Position numbers and translations under genes: made by a program. Shown here in pieces: positions 25,124 through 32,842 of a DNA stretch of 32,842 nt. This DNA is from Sphingobacterium thalpophilum (GTDB taxonomy: Bacteria > Bacteroidota > Bacteroidia > Flavobacteriales > Flavobacteriaceae): assembly GCA_943325255.2 (NCBI GenBank), contig CALPOS020000001.1, positions 1 to 32,842 on the forward strand. Reading direction: 5' to 3'. Position 1 is the stretch's first letter. Each line of letters starts with the position of its first letter. The notes below the pieces were generated by a model that saw only the letters and a program-made list of their open reading frames with translations, had not been told where the DNA came from and did no database searches.

Positions 25124-26212
25124 ATGAGTAACGGTAAAACTAAAATTGCTATTGTTTCCTATTCGCTGGGAACCGGTGGAGCTGAGCGTTTTGCTGGATC
25201 ATTGAGCACCATGCTCGAAAGCATTGATTATGAAGTGCATCATATTATTGTAAATAATGTGGTTGATTATTCATTTTCGGGCAAATTATACAACCTCGGA
25301 GCACTTTGTGAACATAGTTTTTTGGGGCTTCAAAAAATTAAGAAGGGATTGCTGTTAAAAAAGTATCTAGAGCGCGAGGGAATTAGTATCGTCATCGACA
25401 ATAGAACGCGTAACAGCTTTTTGAGAGATTGGTGTACAAATTTGATTTACGGAAAAAGGAAAGTGTATTTTATAATTCATAGCTTTTATTTGCAAAACTA
25501 TCTTCCTAAATCTGTATTTCTTGCTAGTAAATTATACCGAAAAGCAGCTCGAATTATTTGTGTTTCTAAAAGTATCGAGGAGCAAGTCAATCAAAAATAT
25601 GGACTAAAAAACACGATTACGATTTATAATCCGATTAGATCTATTGCCGTTGAAGCACCAGTAAAGATAGATGTTCCAGAGAATTACATTTTGTTTTATG
25701 GCAGGTTAGAAGATGCCGTTAAGAACTTTGGTTTGTTATTGAATGCTTTTTTCCAATCAAAAGTTTACGAACAAGATTTTCATTTGGTAATAATGGGTGA
25801 TGGCAGTTCGGAAGCACGAATTCATGAGTTGATTACCGAACTAGAACTGGAAAATTACGTCACCATGATCCCATTTCAAAAAGATCCGTTTGCGTGGGTG
25901 AATCTTGCAAAGTTTACAATCTTAACCAGTAAGTACGAAGGATTTCCGATGTCAGTAATCGAATCTTTGTCTTTGGGGACACCTGTAGTTTCTGTAGATT
26001 GCAACTCTGGTCCGCGGGAAGTAATCGTAAACGAGCACAATGGCTTGTTGGTTGAAAACCATAACATCATTGCGTTGAGCAAAGCAATCAGACGCATGGT
26101 AGAGGACACCACGTTGTATCAATTCTGCAAGGAGAATACTATTGATAGCGTATCTCATTTAACCTATGAGAAAATTGCAGCGCAATGGAAAGAAATTCTT
26201 GAAATAAACTAA
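25124..26212 (+). CDS. glycosyltransferase family 4
   Basis: 362 residues from MSNGKTKIAIVSYSLGTGGA; the open frame has an extra 13 codons upstream, but these overlap the -7 box. The GGAERFAGSL loop after the first strand is typical of GT4. The donor domain has LFYGRLEDAVKNFGLLLNAF and VIMGDGSSEARIHEL, then the EX7E segment EGFPMSVIES and the SLGTPVVSVDCNSGPREVI loop. It transfers a sugar from a nucleotide donor to a lipid-linked or core glycan at the inner face of the cytoplasmic membrane. It converges with the GT2 gene; the two stops overlap by four bases at CTAA (26209-26212). Confidence 0.9.
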   Translation: MSNGKTKIAIVSYSLGTGGAERFAGSLSTMLESIDYEVHHIIVNNVVDYSFSGKLYNLGALCEHSFLGLQKIKKGLLLKKYLEREGISIVIDNRTRNSFLRDWCTNLIYGKRKVYFIIHSFYLQNYLPKSVFLASKLYRKAARIICVSKSIEEQVNQKYGLKNTITIYNPIRSIAVEAPVKIDVPENYILFYGRLEDAVKNFGLLLNAFFQSKVYEQDFHLVIMGDGSSEARIHELITELELENYVTMIPFQKDPFAWVNLAKFTILTSKYEGFPMSVIESLSLGTPVVSVDCNSGPREVIVNEHNGLLVENHNIIALSKAIRRMVEDTTLYQFCKENTIDSVSHLTYEKIAAQWKEILEIN

Positions 26213-27132
26213 AATCTGGAATTATGTAATCTTAAATTCACTAAAATTGGTTCCACTTTAAGTAATGTTCGCAGTACTATTGCCGGCAATTCGAGCAGAA
26301 TTCTCTTCCTCATCGGTAAATTATTTAAATCGATCTTATTGTAATAAAGACGGAAATATTTCTTGTCATTTATCAACTTTGATCTGATTGCTAAAGAGAA
26401 ATTATTGAAGTCGATGAACCTTTTGAGATTTGGATGTGTTTGTTCGAGTGCATTAAATTTATCGAAATTAAAATTTTTATCCGAATATTCTTTTTTCCTG
26501 GAAAGGCTATTGGGATCATAAACATAACGTGCTAAAATTTTCCAACTAAAGACAATCGGAAATTCCAAGCCCATTCTGATCCACATATCCGTGTCTTGTC
26601 CGCTCTTAATTTCTGTATCGAAATGGCCTACTTTTTCAAAAACACTTTTTTCAAAAACGGCACATGAAGTACATATTATTGTCGTTTTCATGCTAGCCAC
26701 AAAGTAATCGACTATTTCTCTTTCGCTTGATTTTTTTATAGAATACCGAGATGGAAATACCACTTTGTCACTTTCTACTTCAATGGCAGCGGAAAAAATT
26801 TTATGATGTGGAAATTCTTCAATACTAGACGCCATTTCTTGCAGAAAATCAGGATACCAATAGTCATCAGCATCCAAAAAAGTGATGTAGTTGGCTTTTG
26901 CTTTTTCAAGTCCAAAATTTCGGGCGCTAGATGCTCCGCCATTTTCTTTTGTGTAATAGGTGATGCGATTATCGGAGAAGTTTTCGATTTTGGCTACACT
27001 TTCATCTGTAGAACCATCATTGACGAGTATCAATTCAAAATCTGAAAAACTTTGTTTCAGAACACTTTTGATGGTGTTCTCAATAAATTTTTCTTTGTTG
27101 TAGACGGGAATAATAACAGAAAAAAAAGGCAT
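26209..27132 (-). CDS. glycosyltransferase family 2
   Basis: 307 residues, GT-A fold. The start is FFSVIIPVYNKEKFIENTIK, followed by the donor-site motifs ELILVNDGSTDESV, GGASSARNFGLEKAKA and the metal-binding DADDYW (about residues 90-95). SGQDTDMWIRMGLEF holds the catalytic ED-like region. There are no clear membrane helices. Its ATG abuts the TAA of the next GT2 gene upstream (TAAATG), so both are in one transcript with the FtsE-like gene. It probably adds one residue to a surface polysaccharide; substrate unknown. Confidence 0.92.
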   Translation of the reverse strand: MPFFSVIIPVYNKEKFIENTIKSVLKQSFSDFELILVNDGSTDESVAKIENFSDNRITYYTKENGGASSARNFGLEKAKANYITFLDADDYWYPDFLQEMASSIEEFPHHKIFSAAIEVESDKVVFPSRYSIKKSSEREIVDYFVASMKTTIICTSCAVFEKSVFEKVGHFDTEIKSGQDTDMWIRMGLEFPIVFSWKILARYVYDPNSLSRKKEYSDKNFNFDKFNALEQTHPNLKRFIDFNNFSLAIRSKLINDKKYFRLYYNKIDLNNLPMRKRILLELPAIVLRTLLKVEPILVNLRLHNSRF

Positions 27133-28029
27133 TTACGAATCTTTTAGTGTACAAAAGTAACCTAATTTATAAAAGTCTAATAGCAAAAGGGACGGTTTAT
27201 TCGAAATCAAATTTTTTCTCAATGATGGCTCAAATGTTTTAAAAAGCAACTTCGTTAAAGAAATTAATCTAAAACGAGACAGGATTTTGCGAGCTTTGCT
27301 TAAATGAGTGTCATCGGCATTAATAATTTTTTGCTTAATCAGCTGGTTTAGAGTGTTTATGGCTGTCAGATGCTTTTGTAGAAAAACGTCCGACTTTTCT
27401 AAATTGATATGAAAAACGGGATTATCAAGATGTGTTATTGGTATGTTATTTTTTTTTAGTTCAGCAATAAAAACAAAATCCTCAAATCCATAATCATAGA
27501 TGCTTGAATTAAATGGATAGTCTATGAGCAATTGTTTTTTGAGTAAAATATTAGAGACAAGAGATGATTCGTACATTTTGGCTTGTCGTCTTTCGAATGG
27601 AATAGCTTCGCGTTTTTTTCCATAAATCCATCGAAGTATTTCATCATCGTTTGGCTTGCCATCCTCATACTGAAGTCCACCAGAAAAAGCTACGCTGTTT
27701 TTACTTTTGATACAGTCAATATATTTTTTGACAAATAAGTCAGAAGTCGGCATATTATCACAATCTAGGAGTAAAATCCAATCGTAATTTGCTTTTTCGC
27801 ACAGTTTATTTCGGTTGGGACCGCGTCCTAAATTTGTTTCATTTTGGTAGTACTGGCAATTTGAAAGTTGAAGGATTTCCTTATTTCTTGCAATAAGATC
27901 TTCATTATACGAAGCATCATCAGAGACTATTATCTCAAATTCGATACATTCTTTTGTTACCTGATTATGTAGCTCTTTTACTAGCTGAAAAGTATCGTAA
28001 TTATAGGTTGGAATTAAAATAGACAGCAT
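27133..28029 (-). CDS. glycosyltransferase family 2
   Basis: 298 residues, GT-A fold. The start MLSILIPTYNYDTFQLVKEL is followed by FEIIVSDDASYNEDL, LGRGPNRNKLCEKA and the DXD-type DCDNMP (about residues 92-97). The acceptor-side motif YDYGFEDFVFIAEL resembles the GWEDxxF loop of chondroitin/galactosyl-type enzymes. Its ATG overlaps the TAA of the FtsE-like gene by one base, and its stop abuts the next GT2 gene. The three-gene chain suggests a single message. Base composition is visibly more AT-rich than the neighbouring ftsE and TPR genes. Confidence 0.9.
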   Translation of the reverse strand: MLSILIPTYNYDTFQLVKELHNQVTKECIEFEIIVSDDASYNEDLIARNKEILQLSNCQYYQNETNLGRGPNRNKLCEKANYDWILLLDCDNMPTSDLFVKKYIDCIKSKNSVAFSGGLQYEDGKPNDDEILRWIYGKKREAIPFERRQAKMYESSLVSNILLKKQLLIDYPFNSSIYDYGFEDFVFIAELKKNNIPITHLDNPVFHINLEKSDVFLQKHLTAINTLNQLIKQKIINADDTHLSKARKILSRFRLISLTKLLFKTFEPSLRKNLISNKPSLLLLDFYKLGYFCTLKDS

Positions 28030-28712
28030 TAAACAGTTCTTTGCACTACTTCAAACATTTTGTTATTCTCACATTTTAGTGTTTTCGATGGATACTTCAT
28101 CAACAAGGCATAATCATGTGTCGCCATAATGACGGTTTTTCCGTTCGAATTAATCTTGCGCAAAACTTCCATCACTTCAACGCTAGTTTGTGGGTCCAAA
28201 TTCCCCGTAGGCTCATCCGCTAGAATCAGTTCAGGATCGTTTAATAAGGCTCGAGCAATGGCAACACGTTGTTGTTCTCCGCCAGACAACTGATGCGGCA
28301 TCTTATCTGCAATCGATTTCAAATCTACTTTATTTAAGACTTCATCAATTTTTTCTTGCATTTCAGCTTCATCCGTCCATCCAGTTGCTTTCAAAACAAA
28401 AAGCATATTCTCTTTGACACTTCGATCTGGCAACAACTGAAAATCTTGAAAAACGATGCCGATTTTTCTTCGTAAATATGGAATCTTGTCGTCTTTTAAG
28501 ACGGCTAAATCAAAATCAACGACACTGCCTTGGCCTTCTGTCAATGGCAAGTCTGCATATAAGGTTCTCATGAAACTACTTTTTCCCGAACCTGTTTTTC
28601 CAATGATGTAAATAAATTCACCATGATTCACCTCTAGATTAATATTCGAAAGAATAACTCTATTTCCTTGGTAAATGCTTACATCTCTTAAAAATAACAC
28701 GGGTTGTGACAT
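28029..28712 (-). CDS. ftsE: FtsE-like ABC transporter ATP-binding protein
   Basis: 227 residues from MSQPVLFLRDVSIYQGNRVI; the open frame extends 15 codons upstream without family support. Walker A GKTGSGKSS, Q-loop FQDFQLLPDRSV, signature LSGGEQQRVAIARAL, Walker B ELILADEPTGNLDP and the H-loop ATHDYAL are all intact. The sequence is of the FtsE/LolD/MacB type. FtsE with FtsX regulates cell-wall hydrolases at division, but no ftsX-like gene is in the window. It heads a chain with two GT2 genes and is divergent from the TPR gene. A variant -7 box TACTTTTA lies at 28732-28739 on the minus strand. Confidence 0.85.
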   Translation of the reverse strand: MSQPVLFLRDVSIYQGNRVILSNINLEVNHGEFIYIIGKTGSGKSSFMRTLYADLPLTEGQGSVVDFDLAVLKDDKIPYLRRKIGIVFQDFQLLPDRSVKENMLFVLKATGWTDEAEMQEKIDEVLNKVDLKSIADKMPHQLSGGEQQRVAIARALLNDPELILADEPTGNLDPQTSVEVMEVLRKINSNGKTVIMATHDYALLMKYPSKTLKCENNKMFEVVQRTV

Positions 28713-28857
28713 GGTAAAATGGTTTATGGCGTAAAAGTAATAAGATAACGTTGCCATTCAAAATTAATTTTAGAAGAATCCGAGTTAATTCTTATTTGTT
28801 AAAAAATATGTTCATAATAAACACTTCTGGCGTTTCGTTATAGCTTCGAGAATGAAA

Positions 28858-28865
28858 TACATTTG
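28858..28865 (+). promoter_or_regulatory. -7 promoter box for the TPR protein gene
   Basis: TACATTTG, exact TAnnTTTG; TTTC at 28833-28836 with a 21-base spacer is a weak -33. The start point would be near 28872. The box contains the TTG that begins the longest reading frame, so translation must begin at ATG 28887. Confidence 0.6.
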
Positions 28866-28886
28866 AACATCTTAAAATCTGCGGCA

Positions 28887-31800
28887 ATGCATAAAATAAT
28901 CTGGCTTTTTATTGGAATTCTCTGTCTTGGATTTTCGCCAATCGTGGCTCAAAAATCAGCAGTCTACACACACGAATTGGAAGAATATGATCGGGCGTTA
29001 GGATTGTATAAGGAATCGCAATACCAATCTGCGCAAATTCTTTTTGATAAGATAATTTCTGAAAATAAGGATGTCGAATTGCTATCGGATTGCGCCTACT
29101 ACAGCGCCAACTGCGCGATTCGACTCAATCAAGCGAATGCCGACGAACAAATGGAAAATTTTGTAAAGAACTATCCAACAAGTCCGAAGCAGAATCAAGC
29201 GTACGTTGAAGTCGCTCATTATTATTTTGAACAAGGAAAATTTCCACAAGCGTTGGAGTGGTTTGATAAGTCAGACGAGAATGCTTTGAGTTACGAAGAA
29301 TTGGACAAGTATAAATTCCAAAAAGGCTATTGTTACTTTAGCGCGGGAAAGAAAAAGGAAGCCACGCCTTATTTTAATTCTGTTTTAAATTCAAAAGAAT
29401 ACGGTTCTCAAGCCAAGTATTATATGGGTTTTATGGCCTATGAAGGTGATAATTATAAAGAAGCAGCGAAGTATTTTGATGAGGTTTCGGGTGAAGAAAA
29501 GTATAAGGAAAAGCTGTCGTATTTTCAGGCGGATATGAACTTCAAGGCGGGTAATTTTCAAAAAGCCATCGAACTGGGAATTGCTGCCATGCCAAAGTCT
29601 TCTGCTCAAGAAAAATCAGAATTGAATAAGATTATTGGCGAAAGTTATTTCAATCTCAAGCAATATGACAATGCAATTCCGTATTTGAAAGAATACAAAG
29701 GTAAAAAAGGAAAATGGAGTAACACCGATTTTTACCAGTTGGGTTTTGCGTATTATCAGAAAAAAGACTTCGAAAAGGCGATTCCACAATTTAATAAAAT
29801 CATCGATGGGAAGGATGCTGTAGCGCAAAATGCCTACTATCATTTGGGTGAAAGTTACTTCAAAAGCGATTTGAAACAACAAGCTTTGAATGCTTTTAAG
29901 AACGCGTCTGAAATGACTTTTGATTTGAAAATTCAAGAAGATGCCAACCTTAATTACGCGAAATTGAGTTATGATATCGGAAATTCCTACCAACCAGTTC
30001 CTGATGTGCTTTATGCATTTTTAGAAAAATATCCCAATTCACCCAGCAAACAAGAGGTCGAGACTTTATTGATTAATTCCTATATCACGGCGAAGAATTA
30101 TAAAGGAGCGCTAGAGGTTTTGGAAAAAAACAAAAACTTCGCCAACAAAGAAGCGTATCAAAAAGTCACTTTTTACCGTGGATTGGAATTGTATACCGAC
30201 GGCAGTTATACCGAAGCGTTAGCTTTATTCAAAAAGTCGATTTCGGAACCGAAGAATGCAAAATTCCTTGCGCGCGCCACTTTTTGGAAAGGAGAAACCG
30301 AATTTGTTTTGGATAATTTCAGCGAATCATTAAGCAGTTATAAGCAATTTATGGCGATGGGTGAGGCGAAGTCAACGCCTGAAAACAAAAACATCAATTA
30401 TAATGTAGCTTACGATTATTTCAAATTGAAAGATTATGATCAAGCGGGCAATTATTTTCAAAATTATATTGATGGGGTCAAAGATGACAAGGTTCGTCTG
30501 AATGATGCGTATCTGCGTTTGGCGGATAGCCGATTTGTAATGACGAAGTATTGGCCAGCAATGGATGCGTATAATAAAGTGATCGAATTGAAGAGCGTTG
30601 ATGCAGATTATGCCGCTTTCCAAAAAGGAATCAGCTATGGATTTGTAGGAAAGAATGATCGGAAAATAGAGGATTTAAGCAAGTTTGTTACGATCTACCC
30701 AAAATCACAATACAGAGATGATGCGCTTTTTGAATTAGCCAATACGTATGTGGCACAAAAGAAAGACGATTTAGCAATAAAGACTTATGATCAATTGCTA
30801 AATGAATTTAAAAATGGTTCTTATTCATCGAAAGCAATCTTGCGTCAGGGCTTGGTGTATTACAATGCTCAAAATGATACACAAGCGTTGCTGAAGTTAA
30901 AAAAGATTGCTGCTGAATATCCAAAGAGTCCGGAGGCAATCGAAGCGGTTGCCACTGCACGTTTGATTTATATGGATAACGGAAAGGTTGATGAATACGC
31001 GACTTGGGTAAAAACACTAGATTTTGTTTCGGTTTCTGATGCAGAATTGGACAATGATACTTATGAAGCAGCAGAGAAACAATACCAACAAGGAAACACC
31101 AAACAAGCGATTGCCAATTTGAGCGGATATGTTTCGAAATTTCCGAATGGAATTCACGCTTTAAAAGCCAATTTTTATTTAGCACAATCGTATTTTTCTG
31201 ATGGAAATGTCAACAGTTCGATTCCCAATTATGATTATGTCATTGCTAAATCGAGAAACGAGTTTACCGAACAAGCGCTTGCTCGTTTGGCTGAAATTTA
31301 TTTGAAGAAAGAAGATGCTGGCAAAACAATCACCGTTTTAAAAAGATTGGAGACAGAAGCTGATTTTCCTCAAAATATCACCTTTGCGCAATCCAATTTG
31401 ATGAAAACGTATTATGAAGAAAAGGATTATGCCAATGCAGTTGTTTATGCCGAAAAAGTCTTGACCAATCCAAAGATGGATGATAAAGTGAAGTCAGATG
31501 CGCAAATTATTATTGCACGGTCGGCAATTCAAACCAATGATGAAGTAAAAGCCCGCGCGGCTTATGCAAAATTATTAACCATCGCAAAAGGAGAGTTGGC
31601 GGCAGAAGCGTTGTATTATGATGCGTATTTTAAAAATAAAGATGGCAAATATGAAGCTTCAAACACGGTGATTCAGAAATTATCGAAAGATTATTCTGGT
31701 TATAAATATTTCGGAGCCAAAGGATTGATTGTGATGGCGAAAAACTTTTATGCCTTGAAAGATAGTTTTCAGGCGACCTTTATCTTAGAGAGCGTCATCA

Positions 31801-31901
31801 AGAACTTTGGCAGTTTTACCGATGTTGTTGAAGAAGCACAACTTGAATTAGATAGTATTAAGACAAAGGAAGCCCAAACGAATTCATCGATACAAAACTA
31901 G
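28887..31901 (+). CDS. large periplasmic tetratricopeptide-repeat protein
   Basis: 1004 residues from MHKIIWLFIGILCLGFSPIVAQ, a clean signal peptide ending at AQ. The rest is a superhelix of TPR units almost end to end, for example ALGLYKESQYQSAQILFDKI, KYYMGFMAYEGDNYKEAAKY, FYQLGFAYYQKKDFEKAIPQ, AYYHLGESYFKSDLKQQALN and FYLAQSYFSDGNVNSSIPNY. The spacing alternates between 34 and about 37 residues, as in YbgF/BamD-like proteins. No enzymatic domain is visible; it should act as a scaffold in the periplasm. The next gene, in the same direction, encodes an outer-membrane barrel-like protein, a neighbourhood common in flavobacteria, so it may present or assemble envelope components. Divergent from ftsE. 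Confidence 0.9.
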   Translation: MHKIIWLFIGILCLGFSPIVAQKSAVYTHELEEYDRALGLYKESQYQSAQILFDKIISENKDVELLSDCAYYSANCAIRLNQANADEQMENFVKNYPTSPKQNQAYVEVAHYYFEQGKFPQALEWFDKSDENALSYEELDKYKFQKGYCYFSAGKKKEATPYFNSVLNSKEYGSQAKYYMGFMAYEGDNYKEAAKYFDEVSGEEKYKEKLSYFQADMNFKAGNFQKAIELGIAAMPKSSAQEKSELNKIIGESYFNLKQYDNAIPYLKEYKGKKGKWSNTDFYQLGFAYYQKKDFEKAIPQFNKIIDGKDAVAQNAYYHLGESYFKSDLKQQALNAFKNASEMTFDLKIQEDANLNYAKLSYDIGNSYQPVPDVLYAFLEKYPNSPSKQEVETLLINSYITAKNYKGALEVLEKNKNFANKEAYQKVTFYRGLELYTDGSYTEALALFKKSISEPKNAKFLARATFWKGETEFVLDNFSESLSSYKQFMAMGEAKSTPENKNINYNVAYDYFKLKDYDQAGNYFQNYIDGVKDDKVRLNDAYLRLADSRFVMTKYWPAMDAYNKVIELKSVDADYAAFQKGISYGFVGKNDRKIEDLSKFVTIYPKSQYRDDALFELANTYVAQKKDDLAIKTYDQLLNEFKNGSYSSKAILRQGLVYYNAQNDTQALLKLKKIAAEYPKSPEAIEAVATARLIYMDNGKVDEYATWVKTLDFVSVSDAELDNDTYEAAEKQYQQGNTKQAIANLSGYVSKFPNGIHALKANFYLAQSYFSDGNVNSSIPNYDYVIAKSRNEFTEQALARLAEIYLKKEDAGKTITVLKRLETEADFPQNITFAQSNLMKTYYEEKDYANAVVYAEKVLTNPKMDDKVKSDAQIIIARSAIQTNDEVKARAAYAKLLTIAKGELAAEALYYDAYFKNKDGKYEASNTVIQKLSKDYSGYKYFGAKGLIVMAKNFYALKDSFQATFILESVIKNFGSFTDVVEEAQLELDSIKTKEAQTNSSIQN

Positions 31902-31911
31902 ATTAAATAAA

Positions 31912-31991
31912 AGAACCAAGTAGCTAGAACCAAGAGTGCTGTGAAATAAGGGTTTAGTCTTGACTCTTGCTTCTTGTCTCTTTTCTCTAAA
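31912..31991. repeat. heptamer-word inverted tract (C) between TPR and barrel genes
   Basis: Left words: AGAACCA, AGTAGCT, AGAACCA, AGAGTGC (31912-31939). Right words in inverse sense: GTCTTGA, CTCTTGC, TTCTTGT, CTCTTTT, CTCTAAA (31957-31991). AGAACCAAGAG (31926-31936) is complementary in 10 of 11 positions to CTCTTGCTTCT (31964-31974), so the transcript can form a hairpin. Same architecture as tract A but with different words. Confidence 0.75.
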
Positions 31992-32003
31992 AACAAACAA
32001 CCT

Positions 32004-32842
32004 ATGAAAATCAAAATAAAATATTTACTGCTAATAACACTGCTTACCGCGTTTCAACTTTCCGCCCAGAAGAAAGACGAAAACATCGGAACCGAAGTGG
32101 TGAATGTGGTGAAAGCTTATACACCAACCATTTCCGATGCTTTTAAAGTAAAAGAAACGCCTAGTTTAGAAGACGAAGACAACACCAAAAAAGAACCCAT
32201 TCAATATTCGATTTTTTCTTTTCCGGTGGCTTCAACTTTTTCGCCTTCAAAAGGAAAAGCAGCCAATGTGGATAGGACCGAACAAGAGCGTTTGTTTAAG
32301 AATTATGCGACGCTTGGAGTAGGAAGTTATGCCAATATCTTAGGCGAATTGTACGTAACAGAAAATATTGGAGATACTGATTTTATTGCGGGAAATATCA
32401 AACATTTATCTTCTTTTTCAGACATCAAAGAATCGGAGTTGCCGAGCAAATTCTTAAATTCATCGATTGGTTTAACCTACGAAAGCAAAAAGGAAAAGTA
32501 TGCGTGGACAGGAGATTTAGGCTATCAAATTCAAAAATATTTTTGGTACGGATTGCCAGATAATTTTGGGGCAACACTTACGCCAGAGAATCGTGCTTCG
32601 GTGATTGATCGCATCGACGAAGGACAAACTTATAACAACCTTAATCTGGACGGAAGAATTAGTTTTAAAGAAACGATTTTTAATGGAGTGAATTTGAAGT
32701 TCAATCGTTTTTGGGATGCATACGGTTCTGCGGAGAATCGCTTTGTTGTGCGTCCGACCCTAGGTTTTGAAATGTTTAGAAAAGACATCAAAACGATTGT
32801 GACAGTCGATCATTTGAGTGGTTCATTTAATGACACGTTCAA
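32004..32842 (+). CDS. outer-membrane beta-barrel / TonB-receptor-like protein, 3' end cut by window edge
   Basis: Open to the right edge, 279 residues visible. The signal peptide MKIKIKYLLLITLLTAFQLSAQ is followed by a short periplasmic linker (NVVKAYTPTISDAFKVKETP). From about residue 95 amphipathic strands alternate with short turns (YATLGVGSYANILGELYVTE, SSIGLTYESKKEKYAWTGDL, NNLNLDGRISFKET, NRFVVRPTLGFEMF), as in barrel proteins. No plug domain or TonB box is seen in the visible part, so it may be a porin-like barrel rather than a true TonB-dependent receptor. It follows the TPR gene by 102 bases, with repeat tract C between, and is probably co-transcribed with it. Confidence 0.8.
   Translation, partial: MKIKIKYLLLITLLTAFQLSAQKKDENIGTEVVNVVKAYTPTISDAFKVKETPSLEDEDNTKKEPIQYSIFSFPVASTFSPSKGKAANVDRTEQERLFKNYATLGVGSYANILGELYVTENIGDTDFIAGNIKHLSSFSDIKESELPSKFLNSSIGLTYESKKEKYAWTGDLGYQIQKYFWYGLPDNFGATLTPENRASVIDRIDEGQTYNNLNLDGRISFKETIFNGVNLKFNRFWDAYGSAENRFVVRPTLGFEMFRKDIKTIVTVDHLSGSFNDTF

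Noticed and set aside
1..32842. Insertion sequences, phage genes, integrases, toxin-antitoxin or defence genes
   Set aside because: No transposase, integrase, restriction, nuclease or toxin motifs in any credible frame; all credible genes are metabolic, envelope or housekeeping.

Overview
The window looks like chromosomal DNA from a Flavobacterium-like member of the Bacteroidetes. The signs are low GC, TAnnTTTG-type -7 promoter boxes with no Shine-Dalgarno sites, a secreted peptidase with a type IX secretion (Por) sorting domain, DUF3667 and M28 lipoproteins, and a bacillithiol deacetylase. I see no phage, transposon, integrase, CRISPR array or rRNA. Most of the window is ordinary core genome, with one small glycosyltransferase block of accessory character.

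Layout. (1) 1-6369, all minus: a fatty-acid beta-oxidation block with a MarR regulator, a FadN-type hydroxyacyl-CoA dehydrogenase/enoyl-CoA hydratase, a thiolase cut by the left edge, a small membrane protein and a long-chain acyl-CoA ligase. (2) 6536-9056, plus: a tight pair made of an LTA-synthase-like membrane phosphotransferase and a membrane-anchored Cys-dependent phosphatase. (3) 9067-17445, minus: a secreted M14 carboxypeptidase, a small secreted protein, PurL, and a beta-helix-like lipoprotein. (4) 17599-19821, plus: hotdog thioesterase, isochorismate synthase (menaquinone) and BshB1 (bacillithiol), followed by tRNA-His and a strong terminator. (5) 20009-23927: M28 peptidase lipoprotein with a DUF3667 protein, a DUF1801 protein, a DUF892 ferritin-like protein and a small secreted protein. 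(6) 23924-28712: four glycosyltransferases in mixed orientation next to an FtsE-like ATPase. (7) 28887-end, plus: a 1004-residue periplasmic TPR protein followed by the start of an outer-membrane beta-barrel/TonB-receptor-like protein that runs off the right edge.

How the genes work together. The MarR regulator and FadN are 3 bases apart, and an 18-bp imperfect palindrome lies over the MarR promoter, so the block probably senses acyl-CoA or fatty acid and controls itself. The thioesterase and isochorismate synthase overlap by one base, as expected for menaquinone genes. The FtsE gene and two GT2 genes are chained by overlapping or abutting stop and start codons.

The least explained signal is a set of three short tracts made of degenerate 7-nt words: between fadN and fadA, inside the purL reading frame, and between the TPR and barrel genes. 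Two of them are arranged as inverted arms inside probable polycistronic messages. The second point of interest is the LTA-synthase-like/phosphatase pair. Promoter boxes also let four gene starts be moved downstream of the longest ORF start (MarR, M14 peptidase, GT4, TPR protein).
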